The notes under the pieces are model-generated. The model worked only from the letters and a program-made list of their open reading frames with translations. It ran no database searches and had not been told where the DNA came from. From Cloeon dipterum (taxonomy: Eukaryota > Arthropoda > Insecta > Ephemeroptera > Baetidae), in the NCBI RefSeq assembly GCF_949628265.1, contig NC_088787.1, positions 2,036,501 through 2,100,500 of the forward strand: DNA of 64,000 nt, written 5' to 3'. The position numbers and the translations under genes were made by a program. Of this stretch, positions 20,878 through 32,315 are shown one piece after another; position 1 is the stretch's first letter, and every line of letters starts with the position of its first letter.

Positions 20878-22570
20878 ATGGAGTTCGCTGCACTGCAAAA
20901 GATATCCAAATGCCTGTTGCAAAAATCAAAGAAAATGAAGGATTTGGCAATGGAGACTTTCATAAGGAACTTGTCTCGATACATTAAAGTAGAGGGAGTT
21001 AACGACATCCAATCCAAATTGTGTAAGCATACGGCATTTCGCAATATTAAGAACAAAGGAATAAAAAGAGTTTTCTGTTTCAGCCCCAGAGATGAGGGAC
21101 GTCGTGCTGCAGGAGCTGCTCAGGACAAAGCGTCCTCGAAATATCAAAACAATTGAAGAGTTCATGAGCATCAAGCGGTCTGTGTTGGCTTTGATGAACA
21201 CCATGACAAAGAAACTAGATTTGGATGTCCTCATGTCTTTTTATCCTCGTGATCCTCGTGATCAAAATTCCGTGTACGAATTCAACGAGGTAAAAAAGGA
21301 ATAACAACCCGATTTCGTTTCTTGAAAAGGATTTCTTATAGGTCCTGATGATGGTCTCTATTAAAGCTCCAAGCATTCAGCAGTTGAAAATCAACTCAAA
21401 TGAGATCGACACATGTTTCGCCAATGATGTGTTCCGAAAGACGATAATGAGGCATCTAAAATCTCTGGAGGAATTGATAATCGTAGAGATAGACGGACAC
21501 GCTTTTCGTTTGGAGGACCTTTCCCTGTTTTGCAGAGAACTGTACAATTTGCGGGCTCTTAGCGTGTACCGCTTAGCCGATGTTGACATGACTGAAGATG
21601 AAATCGTACAAACTTTTGGACATCTTCATCTTCTCCAATATTGCATGTCGCAGACCACTAAACAAAAGATTTGGAAAGTTCTGCCGCATCTGGACATCGT
21701 CGATGACGTCAAGAATTACGGTCTCACGTTGGAAGACCTTGACTACGACCAAGCTACAAGAACGCGAAAACTTTTTTCCTATGACGGGAACTTGGACAAA
21801 TCCACAAATAATATTGATCTCTCTAGCATCCGGCATGTAGAGGTATTTTCCACTTCATTTAACTTCGTCAAGTTTGCTAATATTTCCATCTTCTAGATAA
21901 TCAGTTTCTCCGGTTCGTGCATCAAAGATATGGAAACACTGAATGCTACCACACTCGAGAGTCTGACCCTCAACTTGAGGTCGTCGGATGATTCAATTGA
22001 CCCTTTTTTGCTCAAGTTTGGGTCAAACTTGCGAAAGCTCTTTTTGATTGGGAGTTCAAATCCATTTCCGAGTATTCAACTGAACATGATCTCAGAGGTG
22101 TGTCCCAGGTTGGAAGCACTGCATCTGAAGTCTTTTCAGGTCGATGGAAAGAACTGCAAAAAAATCACCCTCAGCCGATTAACGGAATTAAATTTGAATT
22201 GCGTTAGTGGGTAAGTAAAGATTTGATAAAATTTGAAAAATTTTATAATCTGTTTCATTACAGCTTGAATGATGAAGCCTTTCTCTCTACCCTCCTTCAA
22301 TCCGCACCAAATCTTACAAAGTTGTATATATTTGTCCAAAATTTCAACCTTGCGGATATGTGGAAGGTGACGATTTTGATGCTCGAAAAGAAAATCCTGA
22401 GATCTTTGAAGTCTCTTCACTGGAAGTTGATATATCCAAGCATGCCAAGAGGCGTAGCTAACAAAATTTCACACATTTTGGAGTTTATATCTACAGCTCT
22501 TCCCGATTTGGACCTTTCACTTGATTTTAGTTCTCTTTTTAAAGATGATTACGAAGAGTTTGACTCTTGA
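20878..22570 (+). CDS. F-box/LRR-like gene D
   Basis: Complete gene, very similar to B. The 5' untranslated exon ends at 20553. Coding exons are 20878-21022, 21084-21289, 21342-21842, 21897-22210 and 22264-22570, giving 490 residues. Exon 2 carries a nine-base tandem duplication (GATCCTCGT twice), giving PRDPRDQ. F-box-like PEMRDVVLQELLR and LRR segments are as in B. It ends in an acidic tail (DDYEEFDS) like gene A, which B lacks. A poly(A) signal lies near 22702. Its promoter carries TATCGATA elements, unlike B. Confidence 0.87.
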
Positions 22571-24205
22571 CTTTGTCTCACATGGCGTTTCACACTTTAT
22601 GGAGTTCTGAAGGAAACCTTACACTTGCATGTATGATGAAATTAGTAGATTCCAATATTAGAAGATTTCAAAAATCTCGTCTGTATCGAATATTCTTTAG
22701 AATAAACATAGATTTCAAACTTTAAAAAATTGTGTCACATGTTTTGAGATTGTCCAATAAGTATCGTGATGCGTGCTTGTATTGTTCCACAAAGCCTAAA
22801 ATTTTTTTATTAACCAATATTTATCGGTTAAAGCTTTTAATTTTTAAAACGCATATCTCTGATCTTTGTGCAATGCAAATTCTGGCAAATTTTTCATTAT
22901 ATTTGATTTACAAGAAAAATTATTCGTCAAAGGATTTTATAATAGAACGAAATTTTCAAATTTTGCTTTTTTTCTCGCAGATCCGATACGGGCGCTCAAG
23001 CGTGAAGCACTTGGTCTGTTTCTTACAGGATAAATAGTTTCCATGGCTGCCACAGTCCACAAACTGGCGCTGATATCTGTGCACTGAGAAAGGCCACTAG
23101 GGTGACGGTCTTGACGTTTATTTTTTATTTAAATGCGAGTCACGTTATAGAGATTTATCAATCGTCTACAAGAAACTTTGTTCAAATGATCTTGCCTGGG
23201 CCATTCTGGCCGTTGGAGGGAATAAAGAGAAAGAAATTGTATCGGTCATGAGAGAGGCAGCCGGAACGGCAACGAGTCTTCCTCGGGACACGTCAGGAGC
23301 CGCATCAGATCTGCAATCCATGGGTTAAAGGGTTGTATAGGGCGCTAATTGAATTTTCTTGTTACTCTGTACTCTACAAATTTGGAATTAAATTTCAAAA
23401 CCATGTTTCCAACAATATTCCTAAACAATATTTGTTATTTTAGAATTGAACGAAATAAAAATAGATTTTGGTGCCAAACAAAAGATAGTCTTGACCCAAT
23501 TTGAATTTCCCGCGAATCCTATTGTCATCAGTTCCTCATGACGACAATCAAGTAGTTTCTAATACGAACACAACCCATGAAGTGGCGCTGATCTCACTGC
23601 TTTGAAAGGTTGTATACGTTGCTCGGTTGGTAGTTTCCAATCCTATCACCATTTCTAATCTGCCACGATTTGAGAATATCTTATGGCACACGCATACGAG
23701 TATGGTGTCTGTTGTCTGCATTTCCATAACACACGGAATTTCTTCAGCTCTGTTTGAATTTGAACTCTGGTACCAACTACTACATAAAAAATGATATTAT
23801 ATTAAATTAATAATAAATTTCCCGCTTTTAAAATCAAATGTTTGTGCGAGGCTCCTGGATTGGCCATTAGGAAAACCTCCTCGGCTCATTTCTCTCGGGT
23901 TAAATGGTTTCTAAAGCCGCCACCGTCCACAGAGTGGCGCTGATCTTATGAGTACAAGAGCGCAAAGGCTTAGACGCCATGTTTTTAGTTCAAATATGAG
24001 TGACGTCATATAATCTGTATGATTAACACGGGCGGCTGAGTGCGGGAAATTTTAAACCAGAAAGAAACATGGCGACGAAAACCTATCCTTTTTACCGAAA
24101 CAAAAGAATGTGGTGGTTTTCCTGTTGATTTCTTCCAAAACACACGTGGAAGAAGAGTTGAGCTATCACGAGAGCGTATTTCCAAACAAAAATCTCGGAA
24201 TCAAA
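22571..24205. other. Gene D 3' flank and gene E upstream DNA, patchwork of family repeats
   Basis: Bases 22735-23110 copy 15830-16195; 23157-23620 copy 19540-20010; and 23645-23760 copy part of the first intron of genes B and D (CCACGATTTGAGAATATCTTA, TGTTGTCTGCATTTCCATAAC). The segment 23905-23955 resembles 23037-23090. A new 5' exon for gene E ends at 24205 (ATCAAA-GTGAGT). Confidence 0.7.
23157..23330 (+). pseudogene. C-terminal coding fragment of an unrecognised protein, copy 2
   Basis: This reads DLSIVYKKLCSNDLAWAI, then VGGNKEKEIVSVMREAA, ending SGAASDLQSMG-stop. Beyond the stop, homology to the copy at 19.5 kb continues through non-coding sequence to about 23620. The whole repeated block is therefore about 460 bases in direct orientation. 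Confidence 0.45.
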
Positions 24206-24477
24206 GTGAGTAAAGCTGACTTTAGCACAATTTAGTAATGGTATGTAACTAAAAAGTTAACAACACCTAGAAACCTCCAAAACATGCAGACTTTGAAAGG
24301 ATTGCTTCAAATCAATACCATTTCCAAAATATCTCCATGAACACGTGTAGTGTTTTTTAGGTTTTCGTCTTGTGACAGTGTCATGCAGTCTGTATTTGCA
24401 TCATTGTCACTCGGGAATTTTAAAACCGCAATTGTAAAAAAAAATCAAATAAATTCTCCCAACAGGTCAGACTCAGG

Positions 24478-25812
24478 ATGGAAGACGCCACTCTTGTTGA
24501 GAAAACAAAATCCAGGTGGCTGGGAGTAAAGAAACTGAAGAATTTGGCAACGGAATCTTTTGTGATTAACTTTGATGCATTAACTCAAAAAGAAGGAGGA
24601 AACTACATCAAATCCCAACTCAGTACGTAACAAAAGCATCCCGTTAAATTAATAATAAAAGGGAAACGTATTCATTTCAGCCCCACAACTGAGGGATGAC
24701 GTGCTGCAGGAGCTGCTGAGAACAAGGCAACCTGGAGAACTAAATAAAACAATCGAGGAGTTCAACAAGTTGAAGCAGGCTTTGCGTGTTTTGATGAGCA
24801 CCAAGACAACAAAACTAGACTTGAATATCCTTATGTCATTCTTGCCAGTTCATCCATATTCCAAGGATGAGTCCTCCAAGGTAAATTTGCAAAAAAAAAC
24901 CTTGATTCTGGTCAATCAAATAAATTTCCATAGGTTCTAATGATGATCGCAACTGCTGCTCCGAATGTTCGGTATTTGAAAATAGCCAAAAAGATCCTCA
25001 ACGATTGCTTCAGCAGCGATTCCTCCCGAGACGCTTGTATTCGTTTTCTAAGTTCGCTGAAAGAATTGAGAATCTTAGAGATCGTCGGATGGGCTTATGA
25101 TAAAGTGGACGTTGCACTGTTGTGCAAGGAACTTCCCAATTTGCGTGTACTTAGCGCGAAGGATATAGCTTTAGACACCAGCAAGATGTCCGAGGAAGAA
25201 ATCAGAAATTCATTCGGACACCTTACACTTCTTGAAGATAGTTTCTTGTCGATTGGCAATATGTGCCATATTTGGAAGGTTCTACCTAATTTGGACATCA
25301 TCTGGGACGTCGAAGAAAACGGACTCAAATTGGAAGATTTCGTTAAAGACGAATATCTCCACACTAAAGGGAGAAAATATCTCGATTTCGAAACTTCCCT
25401 TTTGAATTCGAATGTCTGTGCCGATGCAGATTTCTCCGGCATCAGACACTTGAAGGTAATTGATCATTTTTTTTTGTCTCTATTAAATTAATCTAATGAA
25501 CTCCAGTTTACTTACAACGAGGAAAAGTGGAACAAGTTAAATATGACCCTGAAGGGGAAAACACCCCTAGAGAGCCTGGACCTCTTCATAACGAATCCCC
25601 CAGTGCCAGTTGATGACATTTTGCTCAAATTTGGATCAAACCTACGATGGCTTTCCATTAGCGGATCTGCTTTTCCAAGTGTTGAATTCAACCGTATTTT
25701 TGAACTATGCCCCAAGTTGGAAGAAGTCCACCTGAGTGAAGTACCTGTCGACGGAAATTCTTCCCAACCTTCCAGTTTTGTCCATCTGCAAGAATTAGTT
25801 TGTGAAGATTAA
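24478..25812 (+). CDS. F-box/LRR-like gene E, shortened
   Basis: Coding exons are 24478-24622, 24681-24880, 24934-25455 and 25507-25812, giving 390 residues. It starts MEDATLVEKTK, has F-box-like PQLRDDVLQELLR, and has LRR segments such as LKELRILEIVGW, LPNLRVLS and CPKLEEVHLSEV. Sister genes splice after the equivalent of residue 388 into one more LRR exon. Here the donor is absent and the frame stops at TAA. A decayed last exon follows. The protein may work without its last repeats, or the gene may be dying. Confidence 0.75.
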
Positions 25813-25838
25813 TTTAAATCAATAACCATTATAGAGCA

Positions 25839-26080
25839 GTATTGGCGATTGCCTTACCACCGTTTTCTCCTCTGCCAAAAGGTGATGATCAACACCTTCA
25901 AATACAACCTGGAGAATCTGTAGCAGGTCAAGCATTTGATTATTGAAAACAAGATACTTATTCACTCTTTGAGGTATCTCCTGTTGGAGATAAGGTCGTT
26001 TATTTCATCACTACACATCCGCAAGGAAATTGTTGCAATATTGAAGAATGCGGTTCTCAAAGAATTAAAAGAAGCATAAA
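25839..26080 (+). pseudogene. Decayed last exon of LRR gene E
   Basis: After an AG at about 25838 the sequence reads SIGDCLTTVFSSAKR, then a stop. A second frame gives VKHLIIENKIL and LRKEI-type residues, resembling VKKLIMEKKILSSLQSLHW of gene C. At least one frame change and two stops interrupt it, so it cannot be the working last exon. Confidence 0.7.
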
Positions 26081-27110
26081 TATTGTATCTTCAATTCAAA
26101 GAAAATGGCGTGACACTATAACCCCTTTAATATTTTAAATTCTTTTAAATGAAACATTTCTAAGTTTTATAGTTTTCTAGAGAAGTTGATTGGCATGAGG
26201 TAAACATGCATATTTTAAGAATGTAAAAAAATTACTTTAGTAAGGATATTACTAGATTATATCTTCATAGATAGGGTAAATGGCAGTTAATTTACGATCT
26301 TATGAATTATACAGCAACTTGTCAATGCTTTTTAGAGTGTCAGTATGAGCAGATACCATGCAATTTTGTCTCTGATTAACCACGAACGATCATGATTTGC
26401 TTGCTGCTTTAACTTGAATTTTGTGTATTTTAGCGATTGAGGTCAAGGAAAGAATAAATAGATTTTTAATGGAAATTTTCTGTGTCATTATTTTTTAGTA
26501 AATCCTCTAAGTGACCGCGAAAGGCATTGCTATCAACACAAAAAAATCTACTTGTCATATCACGAAGCAATAACACTTAATTTTATTATTGTCTATATAT
26601 TTATAACTTGCAGATCTTTATATTCTGCTTTGGAATTTTCGAGAATAGTCTGGAAGACGATGCCAGCTAGTATAAGAATAAGAGTTCAGAAAGAAACCGT
26701 ACCTCTATTTAAACAAAGCAACAGTCGTCCGAAAACCGGATGTCGCTCCGACGCGCCCGATCAGCATCGAGGTTCGTCGGGTTTCGAATTTTGTTGAAGG
26801 TCAGGAGTCAACATGGCGTCGAAATAATAGAGGCCACTCAGGAGATAGTCCAGCGGCCAATTAGAATCTTCGAAATTTATCAATTAATTCCAGACATTTC
26901 CAAAGAAAATGTTTTCCTTCGTAGTAAAAATTAAATAGTTTGAACGGGCTCACATTGTATTGTTTATTTCTGAAGTAAATATACATAATTATTGCAATCA
27001 CTGGGTTTACATTTACATTAAAAAGATCACATGAGTAAAATAATATGAATTTTCTGACTAAATATTAAAATTCTTTTAGAATTCGCGTCTCACTTGAAAT
27101 GAAAGGATAA
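26081..27110. other. Intergenic DNA with a lectin 3'-UTR relic
   Basis: Mostly featureless AT-rich sequence. At about 26885-26960 the words AAAGAAAATGTTTTCCTTCG and TTTGAACGGGCTCA match the 3' untranslated region of the lectins at 34.95 and 61.46 kb, with no lectin coding sequence left. A short scrap of the lectin module is therefore present here as well. Confidence 0.7.
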
Positions 27111-30100
27111 TTAATCACCATCATTGACTTTATCAATCGCCTCCAGGAAAGGATTGGGGGGCGAGTCCTCGGCAGGCATTGGACTTTTCTTGGCTTGCAC
27201 CGAGAGGAAGTTGAGCTGCTCGTCGAGCGAGAAGCAGCCTCGGTTCAGCGCCTGCCACAGCTTTTGGTACGGACTCGCCAGACTTTTGTCCACCATGCTC
27301 TGCAGGTTTTTGTCCAGAAAGCAGCACAGGGCGTGGAAAGAGTCTGCAGCGCTTCCCGCATTCCTGAGGCGGACTTGGACGTAGGTGGGCTTCACGTGGG
27401 GCGTCACCTCCGTCTTGAACGTCAGCACTTCTAGGAATTCTCTGGAAGTCGTGTCCATGTTGTTGATCATCACTCTGGACGTCATCGCCTCTCTGATGAA
27501 GTAGCACGCCTTCACGTTCACCTGCCGCTGAAGAGCATTGTCCGAGTGCTCAAAGTCCACGCGGCCAGCCGCTCGCTCTTGCCAGCCATTTTTTCCACTT
27601 TTCTTGGCGGAGAGTCCATCTGGATGCTGCAGTCGAGCACGTCCTTGAACAGGTCGTAAATCACCATCACCACGTCCTCGAACCAAAGTTCGCGGATGCT
27701 TTTGCTTTTGAGCAGCTCCAAATCTGCTGGGAAGTAGTTTTGCAGGAAGATTTTTTTAGTGAATGAGTTGTCTTGAAGCTTCACGCCTTCGCAGCTCGGG
27801 GAAAACTTCAGCAAATCTGGAAATTGATTGGTCGAATAATACTTGGAACATCTCAGGCGGGAGGTAAAGATTTTTTTTTTAATTTTTGTTTAGCAAAATA
27901 TTAAGATCTTTGGGACTTACGGATGCGCAAAAGGTGTTAATTTGTGTCACGCATGCGCAGTGATGATTTTCAGCCTCCATATGAGATTTAGAAGCGATCT
28001 GAACATACTGCGCATGCTTAAGATGCGCAGAAGTTTACTGCGCAGCTTCAAAGTTATTCAGAGAACAATATACTACGACGCCATATTGACTTCTGACCAA
28101 CCGATGATTTTTTTTAAATTTCTTGGGAAGGAAATGATTTAAACAGAAGTAACTTTTCATAATATTAAAGAATCCAACATTTAAATCATTTTTATATCAC
28201 GTCAGGGTCATGATTAATAACTACCACTTTAATTTATGACCTGTTTCAGAATTGTCATTCTCAGCAGTTTAGCCTATTTATTTGAGCTTTACCGTTGCGA
28301 AATTTTATAAAATGACCCCAAGTTCGATGGAATTGGACATTTTCGAAATTTTGTATCTCTAGGTAACGTCAGGTACAGACCCTAAAAGTCAATTTCAACC
28401 TTCATAGGTCCAACTAAGGACCTCTTGCTGTTTCTAAGCAATTATAATGCGAAAAAATACTCTTTACCAAGGAGAGGCGAACTGCGCATGCGCGGTCGAG
28501 CAGGTTTTTAAATTTCACATTTGAATTAAGGGAAAACTATAGTGGTTCATTATTTGAAACTTGACCTATTTTAGCCTAGACCTAGGAATCTATTTTTGAA
28601 ATTTCAGAGGTCAGATGAGGTCTCAAAATTCCCGTGAAACTATAAAATAAAAAAACTGACCTTCGATGCTGAGATTGGTCTTGAGTTCGCAGAATTCCGC
28701 CAGTTTTGCGCAAAAGGTCGTCAGCTCGATCGAGTTCTTAGCGCCCACATTTTTGGCGACGTTGTGGTTGAGCTCAAAGGGATCCTGCACGCACACCGGC
28801 TTCTTCACCAGCAGACCTTCGTTCTTGTCAAACCGCGCCAGACCCTGCATCTCCTCGGGCAGCGTCTCGGCTCGCAGGAACCTCCACTTTTCGATTGTGG
28901 ACGCGGTCATCGGACAAATGACGTCCACCCCGAAGTCGAGCCGCGCGACGAAGCCGAAGAAGGCGACTGTGAGCTGCTTGAGGGAGCTGCGGTTGTGGTT
29001 GGCGATGCGCTTGCTGCTGAAGCCGCAGACCCAGCCCTGCTCGAGCACCAGCCTGTCCGCGTCGCCCTTGAGCTGCAGGATGGGCGGCAGCAGCGGCTGC
29101 GCCAGCGTTTGCAGGAACAAAATGGCCAGCATGGTGAAGCAGTAGTTGGACATTGGCAGGCTGTGCGCCTTCCTCCACCGCTTCACCACGAACAAGAGCA
29201 GCAAGATGCGCTCGTCCTGCGCGCCCACGAACCTCAAGAACTGGCTGTTGTGCACGCCGAGCATGTTTTTGAAGGTGACGTCGCACTCGACCATGGTCGG
29301 ATTGTGCACAAAGTGCAGCACCGGCACCCTGGCTGCCAGCACGAAGTACGTGTTGCTGAACACCAGAGGCTTCCTCCGCAGCAGCTTCACCGCCGCCCTC
29401 AGCAGTTTCTCGTGAGATTCTTTGCTCAACGGCTTCTCGAAGTCGCAATCTGCGTAGTCTGAAACCATAAAAGTCAATTTTTAGGATATTTGGGTTTTAA
29501 AATCGTCAAGTTCTTATTGTCAGTGTTCGAAGCAGCCACGCCCCCCTAATAGTGGCACTGCCGCACCGCCATATCGAATTCCCACATGGATTACGCCCCC
29601 CTAATTCAGCTGTGTTGACGCTGAACATTTCCGTTTCCCTCACATCACAAAATATTGTCTATTTTTAAAATTAAAAACCCGGTCAAAGGAGAGCACGCCT
29701 CTTTTTTAAGCTTCTGATTGGCCGGTGGACTCTGGACTGTCTCCTGATTGGCGTCCATTATTTTAACATCATATTAACTTCCGAATGGCGGAAACCGAAA
29801 TAAATCGCAACCCGGAGCACATTACGACTGCGCAGAATATTTTTATTTGGGTCACTCATGCGCAGTGATGCGTTGTGGCCTCTTAGTGAGATGCAGAAGC
29901 GATCTAAACCTACTGCGCATGCTAAAGTTGCGCAATAGTTTACTGCGCAGCTTTAAAAGGGGCGAATTTTTTGAGCTGGCCGATTAAACTAAGAATAAGA
30001 TATTTCGTCGCAATATTCACTTCTGACCAGCAGGAATAAACACAGATCGCAACCCAGCCCTGGGTGGGAATAACGACTGCGCAGAAAGTTTCAATTCGGG

Positions 30101-31121
30101 TCATGTTTGCGCAGTGATGAGTTTCAGCCTCTCAAAGAGATATTGCAGCGATCTGAACACACTGCGCATGCTTAAGTTGCACACAAGTATACTGCGCAGC
30201 AATAAAATGGGACTATAATTTACATAATATAAACAGGACTGACGATTTTGAAGTATTTTTTATCCTAGTCCGTGATTAAAATAATTGTTTACATATTCAC
30301 ATTTACACGAAGAATGTTCCTTCCTATTTAAAAAAATAGCCCTGTACCTAATTTAATATGGACGTCAATGTCGCTATCGATGTCCGCCAGGCCGGTGGCC
30401 CTGGAGCCGTAGACGAAGCAATCGACCTTTCTGCACAGAGGCTGGAAGGTTGTCACAATGTCGGTCAAAAGGTGGTCTTGCTGCTTGCGGTGCTGCTCCT
30501 CGACCTCCGGCGTCACAGCCAACTTGAAGGCGACGGCCAGCTGCTTGGCCTGCGCCTCCCAAGGGTCGCTCGCGTCCAGTCTCGGCACAGGCTTGTTCGC
30601 CGCTTTCGGGGCACTCTTAAATATTGGCCTCGTGATTATGTTTCCACCCTGATTCGTCAAAGCCTTCTCTGCGCCGATCCTATAATATTAAAAACCATAG
30701 AAGTTAGAAAGGAAAATAAATTTGTAATTCTTATTACGGATCTCGGAAGCCGACGATGTAAGCGTCGTTGTCGATTGAATGCACTCGCGTGGTGTAGCCG
30801 TGCTTTCTCATCGTATGGCTCATTTCCTGATAGTCCAAAATCTTTTGTCCAGCTGAACACAAAAATTGATCGTGATATTTTTTCCAAAATTTAGTGATTT
30901 ATAATTTTACCTGCGAAAGAAGCGTAGATTGTGTGTCCATCCCACGTAACATTAGGGAATTCGCCACGTGCCTTCTTCTTTGTTAAATGGGGAAGTGATT
31001 TTTCATGAAGTTTCCAATAATCCTCCACCTCCTCATCCGTTCTTGACGAAATGGACCTGTCCAGAAGGTCGTTTTTGATCCATTTGTCGCAGAAGAGACA
31101 CCATTTTCCTCGTGACGCCAT
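27111..31121 (-). CDS. TUT1-like terminal uridylyltransferase / non-canonical poly(A) polymerase
   Basis: Minus-strand exons are 31121-30911, 30852-30738, 30679-30348, 29458-28661 and 27816-27111, about 720 residues. Order: an N-terminal CxxC/H zinc-finger-like part (WCLFC), an RRM-like segment (TIYASFA, DNDAYIVGF), and the nucleotidyltransferase motif GSRATGL with D-x-D (SDIDVHI). The third aspartate follows in VECDVTF, then the PAP-associated domain (SRE/FxKxW-like, QGWVCGF) and a C-terminal KA1-like part. This order fits TUT1 (U6 snRNA uridylation in the nucleus) better than mitochondrial PAP, which lacks the finger. One anomaly: within the last exon the conserved frame shifts by one near 27590-27620, around a six-A run, so an indel, an assembly error or recent inactivation is possible. 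It is divergent from the BTB gene. Confidence 0.72.
27940..28060. repeat. TGCGCA-rich intronic repeat, copy 1
   Basis: This copy has CATGCGCAGTGATG, GAAGCGATCTGAACA, ACTGCGCATGCTTAAG and TTTACTGCGCAGCTT in fixed order, inside the last intron of the TUT1-like gene. Two further copies lie in the preceding long intron. A related GCGCATGCGCGGTCG word occurs at about 28487. Confidence 0.75.
29790..30215. repeat. TGCGCA-rich intronic repeat, copies 2 and 3 in tandem
   Basis: Two adjacent ~210-base units (about 29790-30030 and 30035-30215) have the same order of words as copy 1. Each begins with CAACCC-GAxCxxAxTACGACTGCGCAGAA. TGCGCA is the half-site of the NRF-1 palindrome. The units could be transposon-derived or intronic regulatory elements. 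Confidence 0.75.
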
Positions 31122-32315
31122 CCTTCCTGAATGAAAAAGATCAAAAAAGAACAATTAAATAATAAATAAAGAATATTTCGCTGTGGCAGCGCCTTTTCCC
31201 AGTATCCCAAACAAAAGAGTTGATTTTCGATTTTTGCACACATTGTTGAGCGATTTTTGCAACACGCAAATTTTGCTACAATCGGAAAAGATACTGGGAT
31301 TGGTCGCTGCCACAGCGATTTGCCAGAGCGGTTGTGATAACAAAAAATAATTCTTTTGTGCGTGTTCTGTTTTCTCAGTCTGCCGAGTCTGCCAATTATT
31401 TGCCTCGCATTGTTTGAAACCAGGACTGTTTTTGACTTGAAAAACAAAACAGAGTTGTAAGTTGTTCTTTTGTTCTGTTTGCGTGCTTAAAATTAGTACC
31501 TGCAGGAGTAAAACGCCTTAAAATGGGCAAGAGGAACAGTGGCGGGAAGGGGAACGGGAAGTGGGCCAGCCCAGCTGGATGAAGATGAAGGACGGAGAAT
31601 GGCGTGGCGTTTGCCGCGAGTGGCGCTAGTGCCGCTAGTGCGAACTAACTGTAGGTAGGATGTATATTAAGGAGATAAGACAAATTTAACTGAAGAGCAA
31701 TTTGCGAACATTTAAACAATTTAAATTGATCTGAAATTCTGTTAAATTAATTCAAATATTTAAAAACGTTAAAACTGATCTGAAAATAACAGCTCAAAAG
31801 AAAGCGTAAAAGCCGAAGTTTTCACTCTGCTACTATATTCCCATTATTTTAGAAATCCGATTTTTCCGTTCGAGTACTAAATAACCGGTTCTTGAGTACT
31901 TGACTTGCAAGAAATTCCGGATATAAACTTAGTCAAATCATTTTAGTTTGTTAGAACTCTTTTTAAACTTGATGTTTAAACGAGATATAAACTTTTTTAA
32001 GAAAGAAGTTAAAAAAACTTTAAATTAAATTTTAAATTTTTCACTGCCGGTACCGGTATCAATGAGAACGATTCGAAATTCACTTGCATAATCACGACTC
32101 TCTTCCTTTCCTTGGTTCTTGGATTTCCGCTGGCGCCACACGTCGCTAGTCAGCTGTCGCCGTGATTGTCCCGCCACTTTTCTTCTGGACGAAAAGTTTT
32201 ACAGAAGAACCAGAGACCAGAGCAACTTTGCGACCAACAATTGAAAAAAAGTGACTGCTGCTTCTGTTGAAAACTAGAACCGTGTTGCTTCGTTACTTCT
32301 CAGAGAGCACGCACC
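31122..32315. promoter_or_regulatory. Divergent TUT1/BTB upstream region
   Basis: About 1.2 kb separates the two start codons. The TUT1 side has an acceptor just before its ATG, so a 5' untranslated exon lies in this region. The BTB side (about 31600-32315) carries the GGTACCGG-type block shared with 3605-4390 and 13037-13625. An inverted pair (GTGGCAGCGCCTTTTCCCAG at about 31181 and CACTGGGATTGGTCGCTGCCAC-like sequence near 31290) frames an internal segment. Confidence 0.6.

Noticed and set aside
28764-29462. Long plus-strand frame over the TUT1-like gene (232 residues)
   Set aside because: Shadow of the minus-strand catalytic exon, rich in HEQLRQ-type residues produced by GC-rich complement codons, with no motif.
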